From Pandoraea fibrosis (GTDB lineage: Bacteria > Pseudomonadota > Gammaproteobacteria > Burkholderiales > Burkholderiaceae), in contig NZ_CP047385.1 of assembly GCF_000807775.2 (NCBI RefSeq), positions 2,418,001 to 2,482,000 on the forward strand: a stretch of 64,000 nucleotides of DNA. The letters are read 5' to 3'. The notes below the pieces were generated by a model. The model saw only the letters and a program-made list of their open reading frames with translations, was not told where the DNA came from and did no database searches. Below, in pieces: positions 26,658 through 35,788 of the stretch (its first letter is position 1; every line of letters begins with the position of its first letter). The translations under genes and the position numbers were made by a program.

Positions 26658-27851
26658 TCACACAAGGGATCTGATACGCCGTAGTGCCGTGTTGCGCACG
26701 GTGTCGAGGAACGCCTTGTCGACCAGCGGGGCAAGGTTGAAGGGGCTCGGTAGCCACGCGCGGGGGGACTGACCGGCACGATTCACCCGGGTCAGATCGC
26801 CGCCGAATTGCGACGCGACGATGAGCGCGTAATGAGCGAGATGGGCGTAGCTGGCCTTTGCCGGATCGTTGCGCGAGCGAACGACGTATGCGAGATGGTG
26901 CATGAGGGTATTGCCGTTTGCATCGGGGGCGTTCGGATCGGCGCCGGCTGCAAGCAGCGCTTCGGCCGCCCCGCACAGCCCGTGAAAAGTGAGTATTGCG
27001 ACCGATGGCATGCCCGCACGGTTGGACTGCATCAAATCGGCGCCATGTCGCTTAAGCAGGTGAGCGAGTTGTCGCAATGAATCATACGGAATCAGGGGGT
27101 CGTGACTGGCCATGTACAGGCGAACGGCTTGCGCTCTCATGGCGACGACCGTCAACGGCATTCCCTCGCTGTTGATTTGCCCGGGTCTGGCGTCGAGTTC
27201 GAGCAATCGATGCAGCCATTGCGGCGCGACCTGGCTGCATAGGTGCGAGAGCGGATTGCGGGGGGCGCTATCGGCGGGATGTAAGGGCGGGGCGTCGGTT
27301 CTGTCGCGACCGCTTGCCACCAGTACGCGCAGGATCTTGTCGATGCGCGAGCAGTCGGCTGCAATGGTTTCACCGAAGACATCCGACGCGTCGAATACAT
27401 TCAGATAGCCGGTGGGGGCCGCCGCGTATTGCAACCAGAGCTTCAGGCCTTCGTCGCTCCGTAACAGGGCAGCGTCTTCGGCACGCACTTGATAGGAGCG
27501 GGCCGGGGCCAAGAAAACGCCGGCGTTGGCCAGACCATCCAGCGAACGATCCGCTTCCTGTGTCGTGAGCAGGGTCACCATTTCGCCGAACAGCGATCCG
27601 TTGGGGGCGGCGTTTTCGCAGATGGCGCGTAGCTCACGACTCGCGAACGTGCGCGTGTCGATCAACGTGTGCCAGATATCTTGCGGACGATAGTTGAGGG
27701 ACTTCTGTGCATCGAGCACTTCGGACAATGTCATGGCCGCCAACGGGGCGGTAGGCTTGCGGTAGACGCGGTGATCCAGATCGATACCGGTCGGCGAGAG
27801 ACATTCGGTGTTACTGGTAGCGGGAGACGGAGTGGTGCTGATGCCGGGCAT
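26658..27851 (-). CDS. Ankyrin-like repeat protein, short paralogue (candidate secreted effector)
   Basis: 397 residues. It shares a collinear architecture with the 588-residue neighbour but has a single ankyrin block: Ser/Thr/Pro-rich N-terminus, LSEVLDAQKSLNYRPQDIWHTLI (compare LDQLLLAKRNEQ...DVWETLI), SDEGLKLWLQYAAAPTGY, GRDRTD, PLSHLCSQVAPQWL, HGADLMQSNRAGMPSVAIL, GAAEALLAAGADPNAPD and GNTLMHHLAY. Clearly a tandem duplication with divergence. The intergenic gap is 143 bases. Function unknown; protein-protein binding is likely from the repeats. Confidence 0.7.
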   Translation of the reverse strand: MPGISTTPSPATSNTECLSPTGIDLDHRVYRKPTAPLAAMTLSEVLDAQKSLNYRPQDIWHTLIDTRTFASRELRAICENAAPNGSLFGEMVTLLTTQEADRSLDGLANAGVFLAPARSYQVRAEDAALLRSDEGLKLWLQYAAAPTGYLNVFDASDVFGETIAADCSRIDKILRVLVASGRDRTDAPPLHPADSAPRNPLSHLCSQVAPQWLHRLLELDARPGQINSEGMPLTVVAMRAQAVRLYMASHDPLIPYDSLRQLAHLLKRHGADLMQSNRAGMPSVAILTFHGLCGAAEALLAAGADPNAPDANGNTLMHHLAYVVRSRNDPAKASYAHLAHYALIVASQFGGDLTRVNRAGQSPRAWLPSPFNLAPLVDKAFLDTVRNTALRRIRSLV

Positions 27852-28018
27852 GGGCGTTGGACGTGTCGGGTGCGTGGCGCAAGGGAAGCCGAAAGGTTAC
27901 GCAGATACGTCGGGCCGGATTTGGTATTCGCACCTCGGGACTATCGACAGCGGGCATGCCGGTGAGGGGCGAGGGCGAATTACAATGCGGTATTCATGAT
28001 TGATCGCGAAGTTTTTGT

Positions 28019-28687
28019 ATGTCGGAGAAAACCATCCCAGTGTCTGAAGCCACATCTGAATCGTTGGACAGTCAAGACCATGAGGCCGTGATTGCGGCGA
28101 CGCGTCATTGGCTCACGCGTGCGGTGATCGGGTTGAACCTCTGTCCGTTCGCGAAGGCGGTGCACGTCAAGGATCAGATTCGCTACGTCGTGAGCGCAGC
28201 GCGGGACATGGAAGGTGCCTTGCTGGATCTGGAGCGCGAGTTGCAAGGCTTGGCCGAGGCCGCCCCCCAAGAGATCGACACCACGCTGTTGATCTTGCCG
28301 TATGCGTTACTCGATTTTCACGAGTACAACGACGCGTTGTTTTTCGCGGAACGCATGCTCAAACAGTTGCATCTCGAAGGCGAGTTGCAGATTGCGAGCT
28401 TTCATCCGGACTATCAATTCGAAGGCACGACGCCGGACGACGCGGAGAACTACACGAACCGCTCGCCTTATCCGATTCTGCATTTGCTGCGTGAGTCGAG
28501 CATCGATCGCGCCGTCGAGGCGTTCCCGGAAGCCGAGACAATCTTTGAACGCAACGAGGCACTGATGCGCAAGATGGGCGTAGCCGGCTATCACGCCTGG
28601 ATGGCGCAGCCCGCCGAAGACGAGGACGGGGCGAACGATAACGCGATGGATGGCGCTGACGAGGCGAGCGGCAAGACGGGGGAGTGA
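28019..28687 (+). CDS. DUF1415 family protein
   Basis: 222 residues. It carries the DUF1415 signatures GLNLCPFA (about 40-47), TTLLILPYAL, and SFHPDYQFEG, followed by NRSPYPILHLLRE. The family is widespread in proteobacteria and of unknown function; the conserved Cys, His, Asp and Arg suggest an enzyme. The acidic C-terminal tail (EDEDGANDNAMDGADE) is probably disordered. It diverges from the ankyrin genes and has its own terminator at 28811. Confidence 0.85.
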   Translation: MSEKTIPVSEATSESLDSQDHEAVIAATRHWLTRAVIGLNLCPFAKAVHVKDQIRYVVSAARDMEGALLDLERELQGLAEAAPQEIDTTLLILPYALLDFHEYNDALFFAERMLKQLHLEGELQIASFHPDYQFEGTTPDDAENYTNRSPYPILHLLRESSIDRAVEAFPEAETIFERNEALMRKMGVAGYHAWMAQPAEDEDGANDNAMDGADEASGKTGE

Positions 28688-28810
28688 CGGCGGCCGGAGA
28701 GAATGTCTGTACTGTGGGGGGGGCATCGACGAGAGGCATCATCGAGATGCCCCCAAACTTCATTGGCCGGAAGTCGTCAGAGGGAAGCAAGCGATCTTTG
28801 AACGAGAAAA

Positions 28811-28849
28811 ACAAAAAAGCCGCACGACATATTCGAGCGGCTTTTTTGT
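28811..28849 (+). terminator. Intrinsic terminator after the DUF1415 gene
   Basis: Arms ACAAAAAAGCCGC and GCGGCTTTTTTGT with a 13-base loop and flanking A and T runs. It faces the tRNA-Thr gene and may act in both directions. Confidence 0.85.
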
Positions 28850-28901
28850 TGACTGCCAAGGACTGCATCTTGCTTGCATAACCAGGGACTTTGGAAGTCG
28901 C

Positions 28902-28977
28902 TGGTGCCGGAGAGAGGAATCGAACCCCCGACCTTCTCATTACGAATGAGCTGCTCTACCGACTGAGCTACTCCGGC
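28902..28977 (-). tRNA. tRNA-Thr (anticodon CGT)
   Basis: A 76-base cloverleaf including an encoded CCA. Acceptor GCCGGAG pairs with CTCCGGC, D-stem GCTC/GAGC, anticodon loop TTCGTAA giving CGT, and T-arm GGGGG-TTCGATT-CCTCT. It reads Thr ACG codons. No integrase gene or duplicated 3' end is seen nearby, so there is no sign of an integrated element here. Confidence 0.97.
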
Positions 28978-29143
28978 GCTGCGAAGAAGTGAGATAATAG
29001 CAGACTTTCTGCGTTTGTCACGACTTTTTTCGAAGAATTTTCGCTGTCCCTGCGTGAGTTACGCGTAAATCCTTGAAATTGCAGAAATCCTGCGCTTTCG
29101 TCGTCGCCAGACATTTGCCACCGCGACGACGTTTCCCGTGCCC

Positions 29144-30157
<1,014 letters not shown>

Positions 30158-30224
30158 GTGGGCCTCCGGGAAAGCAAAAAAAGCGTACCTATTCGATTTG
30201 GTCGCAATTTTACTCGTAAAGGCA

Positions 30225-30257
30225 CGCTGCCCCCGCGAAAAATCCTCGGGGGCAGCG
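30225..30257 (-). terminator. GC-rich hairpin after the aspartate carbamoyltransferase gene
   Basis: CGCTGCCCCCG and CGGGGGCAGCG with an 11-base loop. There is no T run on either strand, so termination strength is uncertain. Confidence 0.5.
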
Positions 30258-30309
30258 CAATTTCAGGTGTGACTGAGGTAGGTCTCGGTGTTTTCCGAGA
30301 GATGACCGA

Positions 30310-31593
30310 TCAGTCGAGGCCGTCAAACAAGGCGTCGTCCGGGCCGATGTGCGACGGCGCGCGCCAGGTGGCATCGCGCATGCTGTGCTGCACCTGCTTG
30401 TCCACGCCCAGCAGAATCGCGAAGATCGCCATGCGCACCGGAATGCCGTTGTCCGTCTGACGGAAGATGGCCAGTCGCGGGTCGTGATTCAGATCGGTCG
30501 ACAGGTCGTTCGCGCCCGGCCGGCTGTCGCGCGGCAGCGGATGCATGATGATCGTGCGCGCGTCGCAATACTGGTTGATGAGCGCTTCGTTGATCTGGAA
30601 GTCGGGCGTATAACCTTCGATCGCCTCGTCGGCAAAGCGCTCTTTCTGGATGCGCGTGGCGTAGACCACATCGGCACCGGACAGGTCGGCGAGCGAGTTG
30701 CTCTGCACGATCACATGGCCGTTTTGCGAGATCTGATCGAGAATGTACGTCGGCATTTCCAGCGACGGCGGCGAAATCAACGTGAACTTCAGACCGCGAT
30801 ACAGCGCGAGCAGCTTGATGAGCGAGTGCACGGTGCGGCCATAGCGAAGGTCGCCGACCATCGCGACGTGCGCGCCGTCGACCAGCTTGCCCAGACGCGA
30901 GAACTCGCGGCCGATGGTGTATAGATCGAGAATGGCCTGGCTCGGGTGTTCGCCGGGACCGTCGCCGCCATTGATGACGGGGATGTTCGTGGCGCGTGCG
31001 AATTCTGCGACCGAGCCCTTTTCCGGGTGACGCACGACAAGGGCGTCGACGTAGCCGCTCATCACGCGGCTCGTGTCGTAAATCGATTCGCCCTTGGCCA
31101 TCGACGAGAAGGTGAAGCCGGTGGTGTCGCACACCGAGCCGCCGAGACGGCAGAAGGCGGCGCCGAAGCTCACACGGGTTCGGGTACTGGCTTCGAAGAA
31201 CAGATTGCCGAGTACGGCACCTTCGAGCACGCGCGAGATCTTCTGGCGGCGCGCGATCGGTTGCATGATATCGGCAACGTGGAACAGCTCTTCGAGCGAG
31301 TCGCGTGAGAACTGATCGACCGAGATCAAATGCGGCTTGCCGTCGAGACCCATGCGTTCGCGCAACGGTTTGTGTGCGCTTTGCGTAGATTCCGCGGACG
31401 GTGCCTCGCGACCGAGGATTTCGCCGACGAATTTCTCCACGATGCTCGGCATCGTGCGATATTCGCTGGAATCTTCAGGCAACAGCCAGGTGTCGAGGGC
31501 GCGCCGGCGAACGCCGATGCGCTCGGCGAAGCTGTCGCGGGTCATGTTCAGGCGACGCATCGCGTCGCGCAGGAAAGTCTGCTGTGCACTCAT
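30310..31593 (-). CDS. pyrB: Aspartate carbamoyltransferase with N-terminal extension
   Basis: 427 residues, about 85-110 longer than a minimal ATCase. Catalytic motifs: STRTR (136-140, carbamoyl phosphate), GGDGPGEHPSQAILD, GDLRYGRTVHS, MHPLPRDS. It condenses carbamoyl phosphate with aspartate in pyrimidine synthesis. The extra N-terminus (MTRDSFAERIGVRRRALDTW, about 17-36) reads like an XRE-type helix-turn-helix. ATG 31593 is chosen because the frame beyond it runs into the divergent promoter. It lies back to back with a LysR gene. No pyrI or pyrC is adjacent. Confidence 0.9.
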   Translation of the reverse strand: MSAQQTFLRDAMRRLNMTRDSFAERIGVRRRALDTWLLPEDSSEYRTMPSIVEKFVGEILGREAPSAESTQSAHKPLRERMGLDGKPHLISVDQFSRDSLEELFHVADIMQPIARRQKISRVLEGAVLGNLFFEASTRTRVSFGAAFCRLGGSVCDTTGFTFSSMAKGESIYDTSRVMSGYVDALVVRHPEKGSVAEFARATNIPVINGGDGPGEHPSQAILDLYTIGREFSRLGKLVDGAHVAMVGDLRYGRTVHSLIKLLALYRGLKFTLISPPSLEMPTYILDQISQNGHVIVQSNSLADLSGADVVYATRIQKERFADEAIEGYTPDFQINEALINQYCDARTIIMHPLPRDSRPGANDLSTDLNHDPRLAIFRQTDNGIPVRMAIFAILLGVDKQVQHSMRDATWRAPSHIGPDDALFDGLD

Positions 31594-31727
31594 GGTCGGG
31601 TCGGCAGGAATGTGTACGCGATGCGTATAATAGGCGTCGATTCGTTGTTTGTCCAGCAAAAGACGTGCCCCGCGCGGGGCCGCGCCAGCCGGGCGTTTCC
31701 GGCATTTCCGATGTATTGCCTTACGGT

Positions 31728-32633
31728 ATGGAAAACCTTCTCCGCAAGCTCGACCTTACCTCTTTGCGCCTTTTCGTGGCTGTGTGCCAGGAGCGGAGCA
31801 TGGCGCGTGCTGCCGAGCGCGAATTCATTGCGCCGTCGGCCATCAGCCGGCGCATTGCCGACATCGAAGCGATCGTCGGACTTCCCCTTATTCAACGTCA
31901 CCAGCGCGGCATTACCGTCACGCCCGTTGGCGAGACGGTGCGTCGTTATGCAGAGCGCATCCTTGGCACCATCGAATCGCTGGGCGCAGAGCTGTCGCAG
32001 TTTCACGAGGGGGCGCGCGGCAGCGTGCGCATTGCGGCGAACCTATCGGCCATCGTCCAGTTTTTGCCGGAGGACCTCGCCGCGTTCGGTCGCGTGTTTT
32101 CCGCGGTGGATGTCGAACTCGACGAACAGCACAGCAACGAAGTGCTCCAGCGGGTGGGGGAGCGCGCGGTGGATGTGGGTATCTGCAATGCCGTCGAGGG
32201 GATCGAGGCGTTCACGATGGTGCCGTATCGCCGCGATCGGCTCGCCGTAATTCTGCCCGTGGGGCATCCGTTGGCGGCGCGCACCGGCGAGATTCCGTTC
32301 TCCGCCTGCGTTGGCGAGACGCTGGTGGGCCTTCAGGGCAACAGCGCGCTGACGCAGTTGCTGCGCCAGCAGGCGAGTGCGCTCGGCGCGTCGCTGCGCA
32401 TCAAGATTCGCGTGTCCAGTCTCGACGCCCTGTGCCGCATGGCGCATGCGGGGCTGGGCATCGCCATCGCGCCCGAGCAAGTCGGCCAGTTGTACGTGGG
32501 CAAGCTCGATGTGGTCGTGCGCCCCCTCACCGACGAATGGGCGCATCGTCAGCTCTGGCTCGTGTTTCCGTCGCGTGACCAACTGAGCGCGACTGCGTCG
32601 GCCGTCGTGAATTTTCTCGCGCAGAAGGAATGA
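31728..32633 (+). CDS. LysR family transcriptional regulator
   Basis: 301 residues. HTH LTSLRLFVAVCQERSMARAA with FIAPSAISRRIADIE near the N-terminus, then an effector-binding domain ending VVNFLAQKE. ATG 31728 is where homology starts; the longer frame to 31401 is antisense to the carbamoyltransferase gene. It is divergent from that gene with 134 bases between starts, so it could regulate it or another target. Confidence 0.9.
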   Translation: MENLLRKLDLTSLRLFVAVCQERSMARAAEREFIAPSAISRRIADIEAIVGLPLIQRHQRGITVTPVGETVRRYAERILGTIESLGAELSQFHEGARGSVRIAANLSAIVQFLPEDLAAFGRVFSAVDVELDEQHSNEVLQRVGERAVDVGICNAVEGIEAFTMVPYRRDRLAVILPVGHPLAARTGEIPFSACVGETLVGLQGNSALTQLLRQQASALGASLRIKIRVSSLDALCRMAHAGLGIAIAPEQVGQLYVGKLDVVVRPLTDEWAHRQLWLVFPSRDQLSATASAVVNFLAQKE

Positions 32634-32733
32634 CCCCGGTATCCCGGGGTTGTCGCGCCTGAGGCCTGCCGCTCCCCGGGAAACAGCCTGATCGCCGGGG
32701 TGCGGCAGGGACTGCCGATCGCAATGTGCCGAT

Positions 32734-32937
32734 TCAGGCGCGTGGCACGAGCGAACCGATGCGCGACGCGAACGCCTGGGGATCTTTCAGTTGCACGACA
32801 TCATCGGGAACATCGATGACGTGCGCCTTCTGATCGGGGCCGGCCGCGATGCCTGCCACTTGTCCGCGCAAGCCACCGTCACTTTGCTGCGCGGCGACAA
32901 GCGCACCCTGCTTGTCGACAATGACGATCATTTTCAT
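32734..32937 (-). CDS. Small protein of unknown function (67 aa)
   Basis: 67 residues with the pattern VIVDKQGALVAAQQ and HVIDVPDDVVQLKDPQAFASRI, suggesting a small beta-rich domain. No family is recognised. Its start overlaps the stop of the upstream 87-residue gene by 4 bases (ATGA), so the two are translationally coupled and probably act together. Confidence 0.6.
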   Translation of the reverse strand: MKMIVIVDKQGALVAAQQSDGGLRGQVAGIAAGPDQKAHVIDVPDDVVQLKDPQAFASRIGSLVPRA

Positions 32938-33197
32938 ACCACCCCCCCGCCTTGCAGGTTATGCCAGGCACCGCCCGGCCCAAGATTCGTGATCGTGACG
33001 TAATACGTGGTGTGACCGTTGTTGTCCTTCTCCTTGCGCTGGTTGTCAGCGCGATGGACCCCGCCGGAATTCGGCGTCTTGACATCGGCACTCGCAAACT
33101 GCGTGCCATAGTCTTCGCCGCCGTTGCGGACATACCACCAGTAGGCAGATTGGTTAGGGTTCAGGAAGGTCAGCGGCCCTACATTGTTGAACGCCAT
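32934..33197 (-). CDS. Small aromatic-rich protein of unknown function (87 aa)
   Basis: 87 residues, with AGGAG seven bases before ATG 33197. Composition is rich in Tyr, Trp, Asn and Gly: NPNQSAYWWYVRNGGEDYG, ADVKTPNSGG, then TYYVTITNLGPGGAWHNLQGGG. This looks like a compact beta-sandwich, of the sort seen in lectins or secreted adhesins, but there is no signal peptide and I do not recognise the family. It forms a two-gene operon with the 67-residue gene. Confidence 0.65.
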   Translation of the reverse strand: MAFNNVGPLTFLNPNQSAYWWYVRNGGEDYGTQFASADVKTPNSGGVHRADNQRKEKDNNGHTTYYVTITNLGPGGAWHNLQGGGVV

Positions 33198-33624
33198 GGC
33201 ATGACTCCTCTGGAAACGACGCGCAATGGCTGCCAGTGCGCAGCTCACGCGCCTGGGCTGACACAATTCCGTACGCCATGCGGACCGTGAGTCCCTGTGG
33301 TGGATAAATAGCGTCCACATGTCGTACGTACGTCATCGACGCTCGATTGCCTTCGCCGATGGCGCGTTTGAAATCTAGGTTGACCATCGGGCGTCGATGC
33401 CGGCGGTGTCCGGGTGGCTCGGCGCCATGGGCTTCCGCGCGATTTGTAACATCGATATTTCGGAATTTTCCCAAGGAACGAAGGGGGCGCTCAAGATGTC
33501 GGCGCGGTTGAACGGCGGTGACGGGATTGGCACGGACTTCGCGATTCGTCACGGCGACCTTGCTCAGACGGCATGGCCGGGCGCCGGGCCCGGGGATATG
33601 CTTTTCGCGAGGAGGTTCCCTGGC
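33198..33624. other. 427-base intergenic region before the aconitase-family gene
   Basis: No gene supported. One plus-strand frame stays open from 33397 into the aconitase-family gene, but its residues lack family similarity and the strong GAGGAGG before ATG 33625 fixes the start. The region contains the palindrome at 33319 and presumably divergent promoters. Confidence 0.55.
33319..33336. promoter_or_regulatory. Palindrome with CGTACGTACG core
   Basis: ATG-T-CGTACGTACG-T-CAT, an 18-bp palindrome with a single mismatched pair, between the divergent small-gene operon and the aconitase-family gene. Candidate operator for an unlinked regulator. Confidence 0.45.
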
Positions 33625-35610
33625 ATGGAAGACACCATTCGTTTCGACGGCCGCATGCTGTTTCTGTCCGACGACCCGGCTATCGTGCGCCGGCAGTTGG
33701 CCGGCGAGTCCATCACCCGCGCCGAAGCCGGTGCATTGCGCGATAACGTCTCGACCGACGAGATCACCCCCGTCACCGTCATGCTCACTTACGACGAACG
33801 GCTCGGGCGTTATCCCTACGTGGGTTTCAAGGCGGGAAACGACATGCCCGTCGGCGAGCACGACGTGCGCCGCGGCGGTTTTCAGATCACGGTCGCGGGC
33901 AAGCGTTACGGCAAGGGGTCGTCGCGCGAATCGAGTCCGCTGGCGGAACTGTCGGCGGGCATCCGGCTGATCGTTGCCGAGAGCTTCGAGCGTATCTATC
34001 AGCAGAACTGCGACAACATCGGCATTCTGACGACCACCGACTTCGGTGTGCTCGAGCGCATTCAGGCCGGCGAAGCCATTCCGATCACCGAATTTCTCAA
34101 GGGGCGCGACGCCCTCACGCAGCAAATCATCCGCAGTGGCGGCCTGCTCGCGTTCAGCAAGTTTGCGGAATGGCCCGCACCGGTGGTACACCCCGACGCG
34201 ACACCTTCGAGCGATACGGCAGACACACCGCCACGCACGCTCGTCGAGAAGATCATGGCGCGGCGTCTGCATCCGGCCACGCCCGGTGTCGAGCATGGCG
34301 ACGGCGTATTTGTGCGCGTCGACTGGCGCTTCTCTCACGATTACTTCACGGGGATGTGCGCGCATCTGATGCATCGTGCATTCGGCGAGCCGGCGGCGCT
34401 GTACGACCCGGCCCGCATCATCGCGTTTCAGGATCATCTGGTGCTGGCTGCGCAGAGCCATCCGCACGTCACGCAGGGGTTGCTGCCCGGCGTGGCCAAT
34501 CTGACGAACGGGCATCGCGATTTCGTCTCGCGTTACCCGGTGCTGGCGCATGGCGAACTGCCCATCGGAGATCGCGATGAAGCGCATGGCGCCGACGGCA
34601 TCTGCCACGCGCTGATGGCTGAGCGCTATGCGTTGCCGGGTCAGATCGTGATCGGCACCGATTCGCACACGCCCCACGCGGGCGCGCTCGGCTGTCTGGC
34701 GTTCGGTGCCGGCGCGACCGACATCGCGAACAGTTGGGTGACGGGCTACGTCCGTTGCAAGGTGCCGCAGACGTTGCGCATCGAGATCGACGGTGCGCTG
34801 GCGCCCGGCGTGACGGCCAAGGACGTGGTGCTCCATTTGTTGCGGCTCGATGCGATCCGCAGCGGCGACGCCATCGGCCTCGTCTTCGAATACGCGGGAA
34901 GTGCCGTGCGGGCGATGTCGATCGACGAACGCGCCACGCTCACCAACATGGTCGCCGAGTTGGGGGGCTTCACGGGCATCGTGGCGCCGGACGAGAAGAC
35001 GGTGGCCTTCCTCAAGACGCGTCGCGGGGTCGACTTCGTGATCGAGCCGTGGATGACGAGCGACGCCGGTGCGCGCTATCGCGACGTGATCCGCATCGAT
35101 GCGGCGTCGCTGATGCCGATGCTGGCGCGCCCCGGCGATCCGGGTAACGGCGTGGCGCTTGCCGAACTGACGGCGCCCGTCGCCATCGATATCGCTTACG
35201 GCGGTTCATGCACCGCGGGCAAGCGCGACGATTTCGACGCGTATCACGACGTGCTTGCCTGGGGCGTAGCGCATGGGCTTCGCGTGGCGCAGGGGCGGTC
35301 GTTGTTCTTGCAGTTCGGCACGATGGACGTGCGTGCCTACTGTGAAGCGCGGGGCTATCTCGATACGTTCGAGGCCGCCGGAGTGACGCTCATCATGCCG
35401 GGCTGCGGCGCGTGTGCGAACTGCGGGCCGGGACAGTCGACGTCGGCGGAGCAAGTCACGATCAGCGCGATCAATCGCAACTTCCCCGGCCGTTCCGGGC
35501 CGGGCAGTGTGTGGCTCGCGAGCCCCTATACGGTGGCGGCGAGTGCCTTGGCCGGGCGCATCGTCAGCTTTGACGAATTGAGGGCTTCGGTACTGGCGAC
35601 AGTGCAGTGA
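33625..35610 (+). CDS. Aconitase-family hydro-lyase, swivel domain first
   Basis: 661 residues. The LeuD/AcnB-like swivel domain comes first (about 35-190: NVSTDEITPVTVMLTYDERL, GKRYGKGSSRESSP, NCDNIGILTT), followed by the catalytic [4Fe-4S] part (GDGVFVRVDWRFSHDYF, TDSHTPHAGALGCLAFGAG). Cluster cysteines are in GGSCTAGKRDDF and PGCGACANCGPG. It is smaller than AcnB and ordered unlike AcnA. Possible reactions are dehydration/hydration of aconitate, methylaconitate or isopropylmalate-type acids; the substrate is not decided. An MFS transporter follows 178 bases later. Confidence 0.8.
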   Translation: MEDTIRFDGRMLFLSDDPAIVRRQLAGESITRAEAGALRDNVSTDEITPVTVMLTYDERLGRYPYVGFKAGNDMPVGEHDVRRGGFQITVAGKRYGKGSSRESSPLAELSAGIRLIVAESFERIYQQNCDNIGILTTTDFGVLERIQAGEAIPITEFLKGRDALTQQIIRSGGLLAFSKFAEWPAPVVHPDATPSSDTADTPPRTLVEKIMARRLHPATPGVEHGDGVFVRVDWRFSHDYFTGMCAHLMHRAFGEPAALYDPARIIAFQDHLVLAAQSHPHVTQGLLPGVANLTNGHRDFVSRYPVLAHGELPIGDRDEAHGADGICHALMAERYALPGQIVIGTDSHTPHAGALGCLAFGAGATDIANSWVTGYVRCKVPQTLRIEIDGALAPGVTAKDVVLHLLRLDAIRSGDAIGLVFEYAGSAVRAMSIDERATLTNMVAELGGFTGIVAPDEKTVAFLKTRRGVDFVIEPWMTSDAGARYRDVIRIDAASLMPMLARPGDPGNGVALAELTAPVAIDIAYGGSCTAGKRDDFDAYHDVLAWGVAHGLRVAQGRSLFLQFGTMDVRAYCEARGYLDTFEAAGVTLIMPGCGACANCGPGQSTSAEQVTISAINRNFPGRSGPGSVWLASPYTVAASALAGRIVSFDELRASVLATVQ

Positions 35611-35788
35611 CGTGTGCGGCAAAGGTGACAGGCGCGGTGTCATTCGTGGCACAATTTCGGCCTCGTGCCTGTCGATTCATGGTGTATCCGACGTACCGGC
35701 TACTGCGGGCGAATGCCGGCAAGTGGTTTGAGAGACGTCGGCAAATGAGCAGTTCGGCCATGACCGAACGGGCCCGGAGACGATTTCC

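Noticed and set aside
28902..28977. tRNA-Thr as an integration site
   Set aside because: No integrase, no second copy of the tRNA 3' end and no change in gene style nearby.
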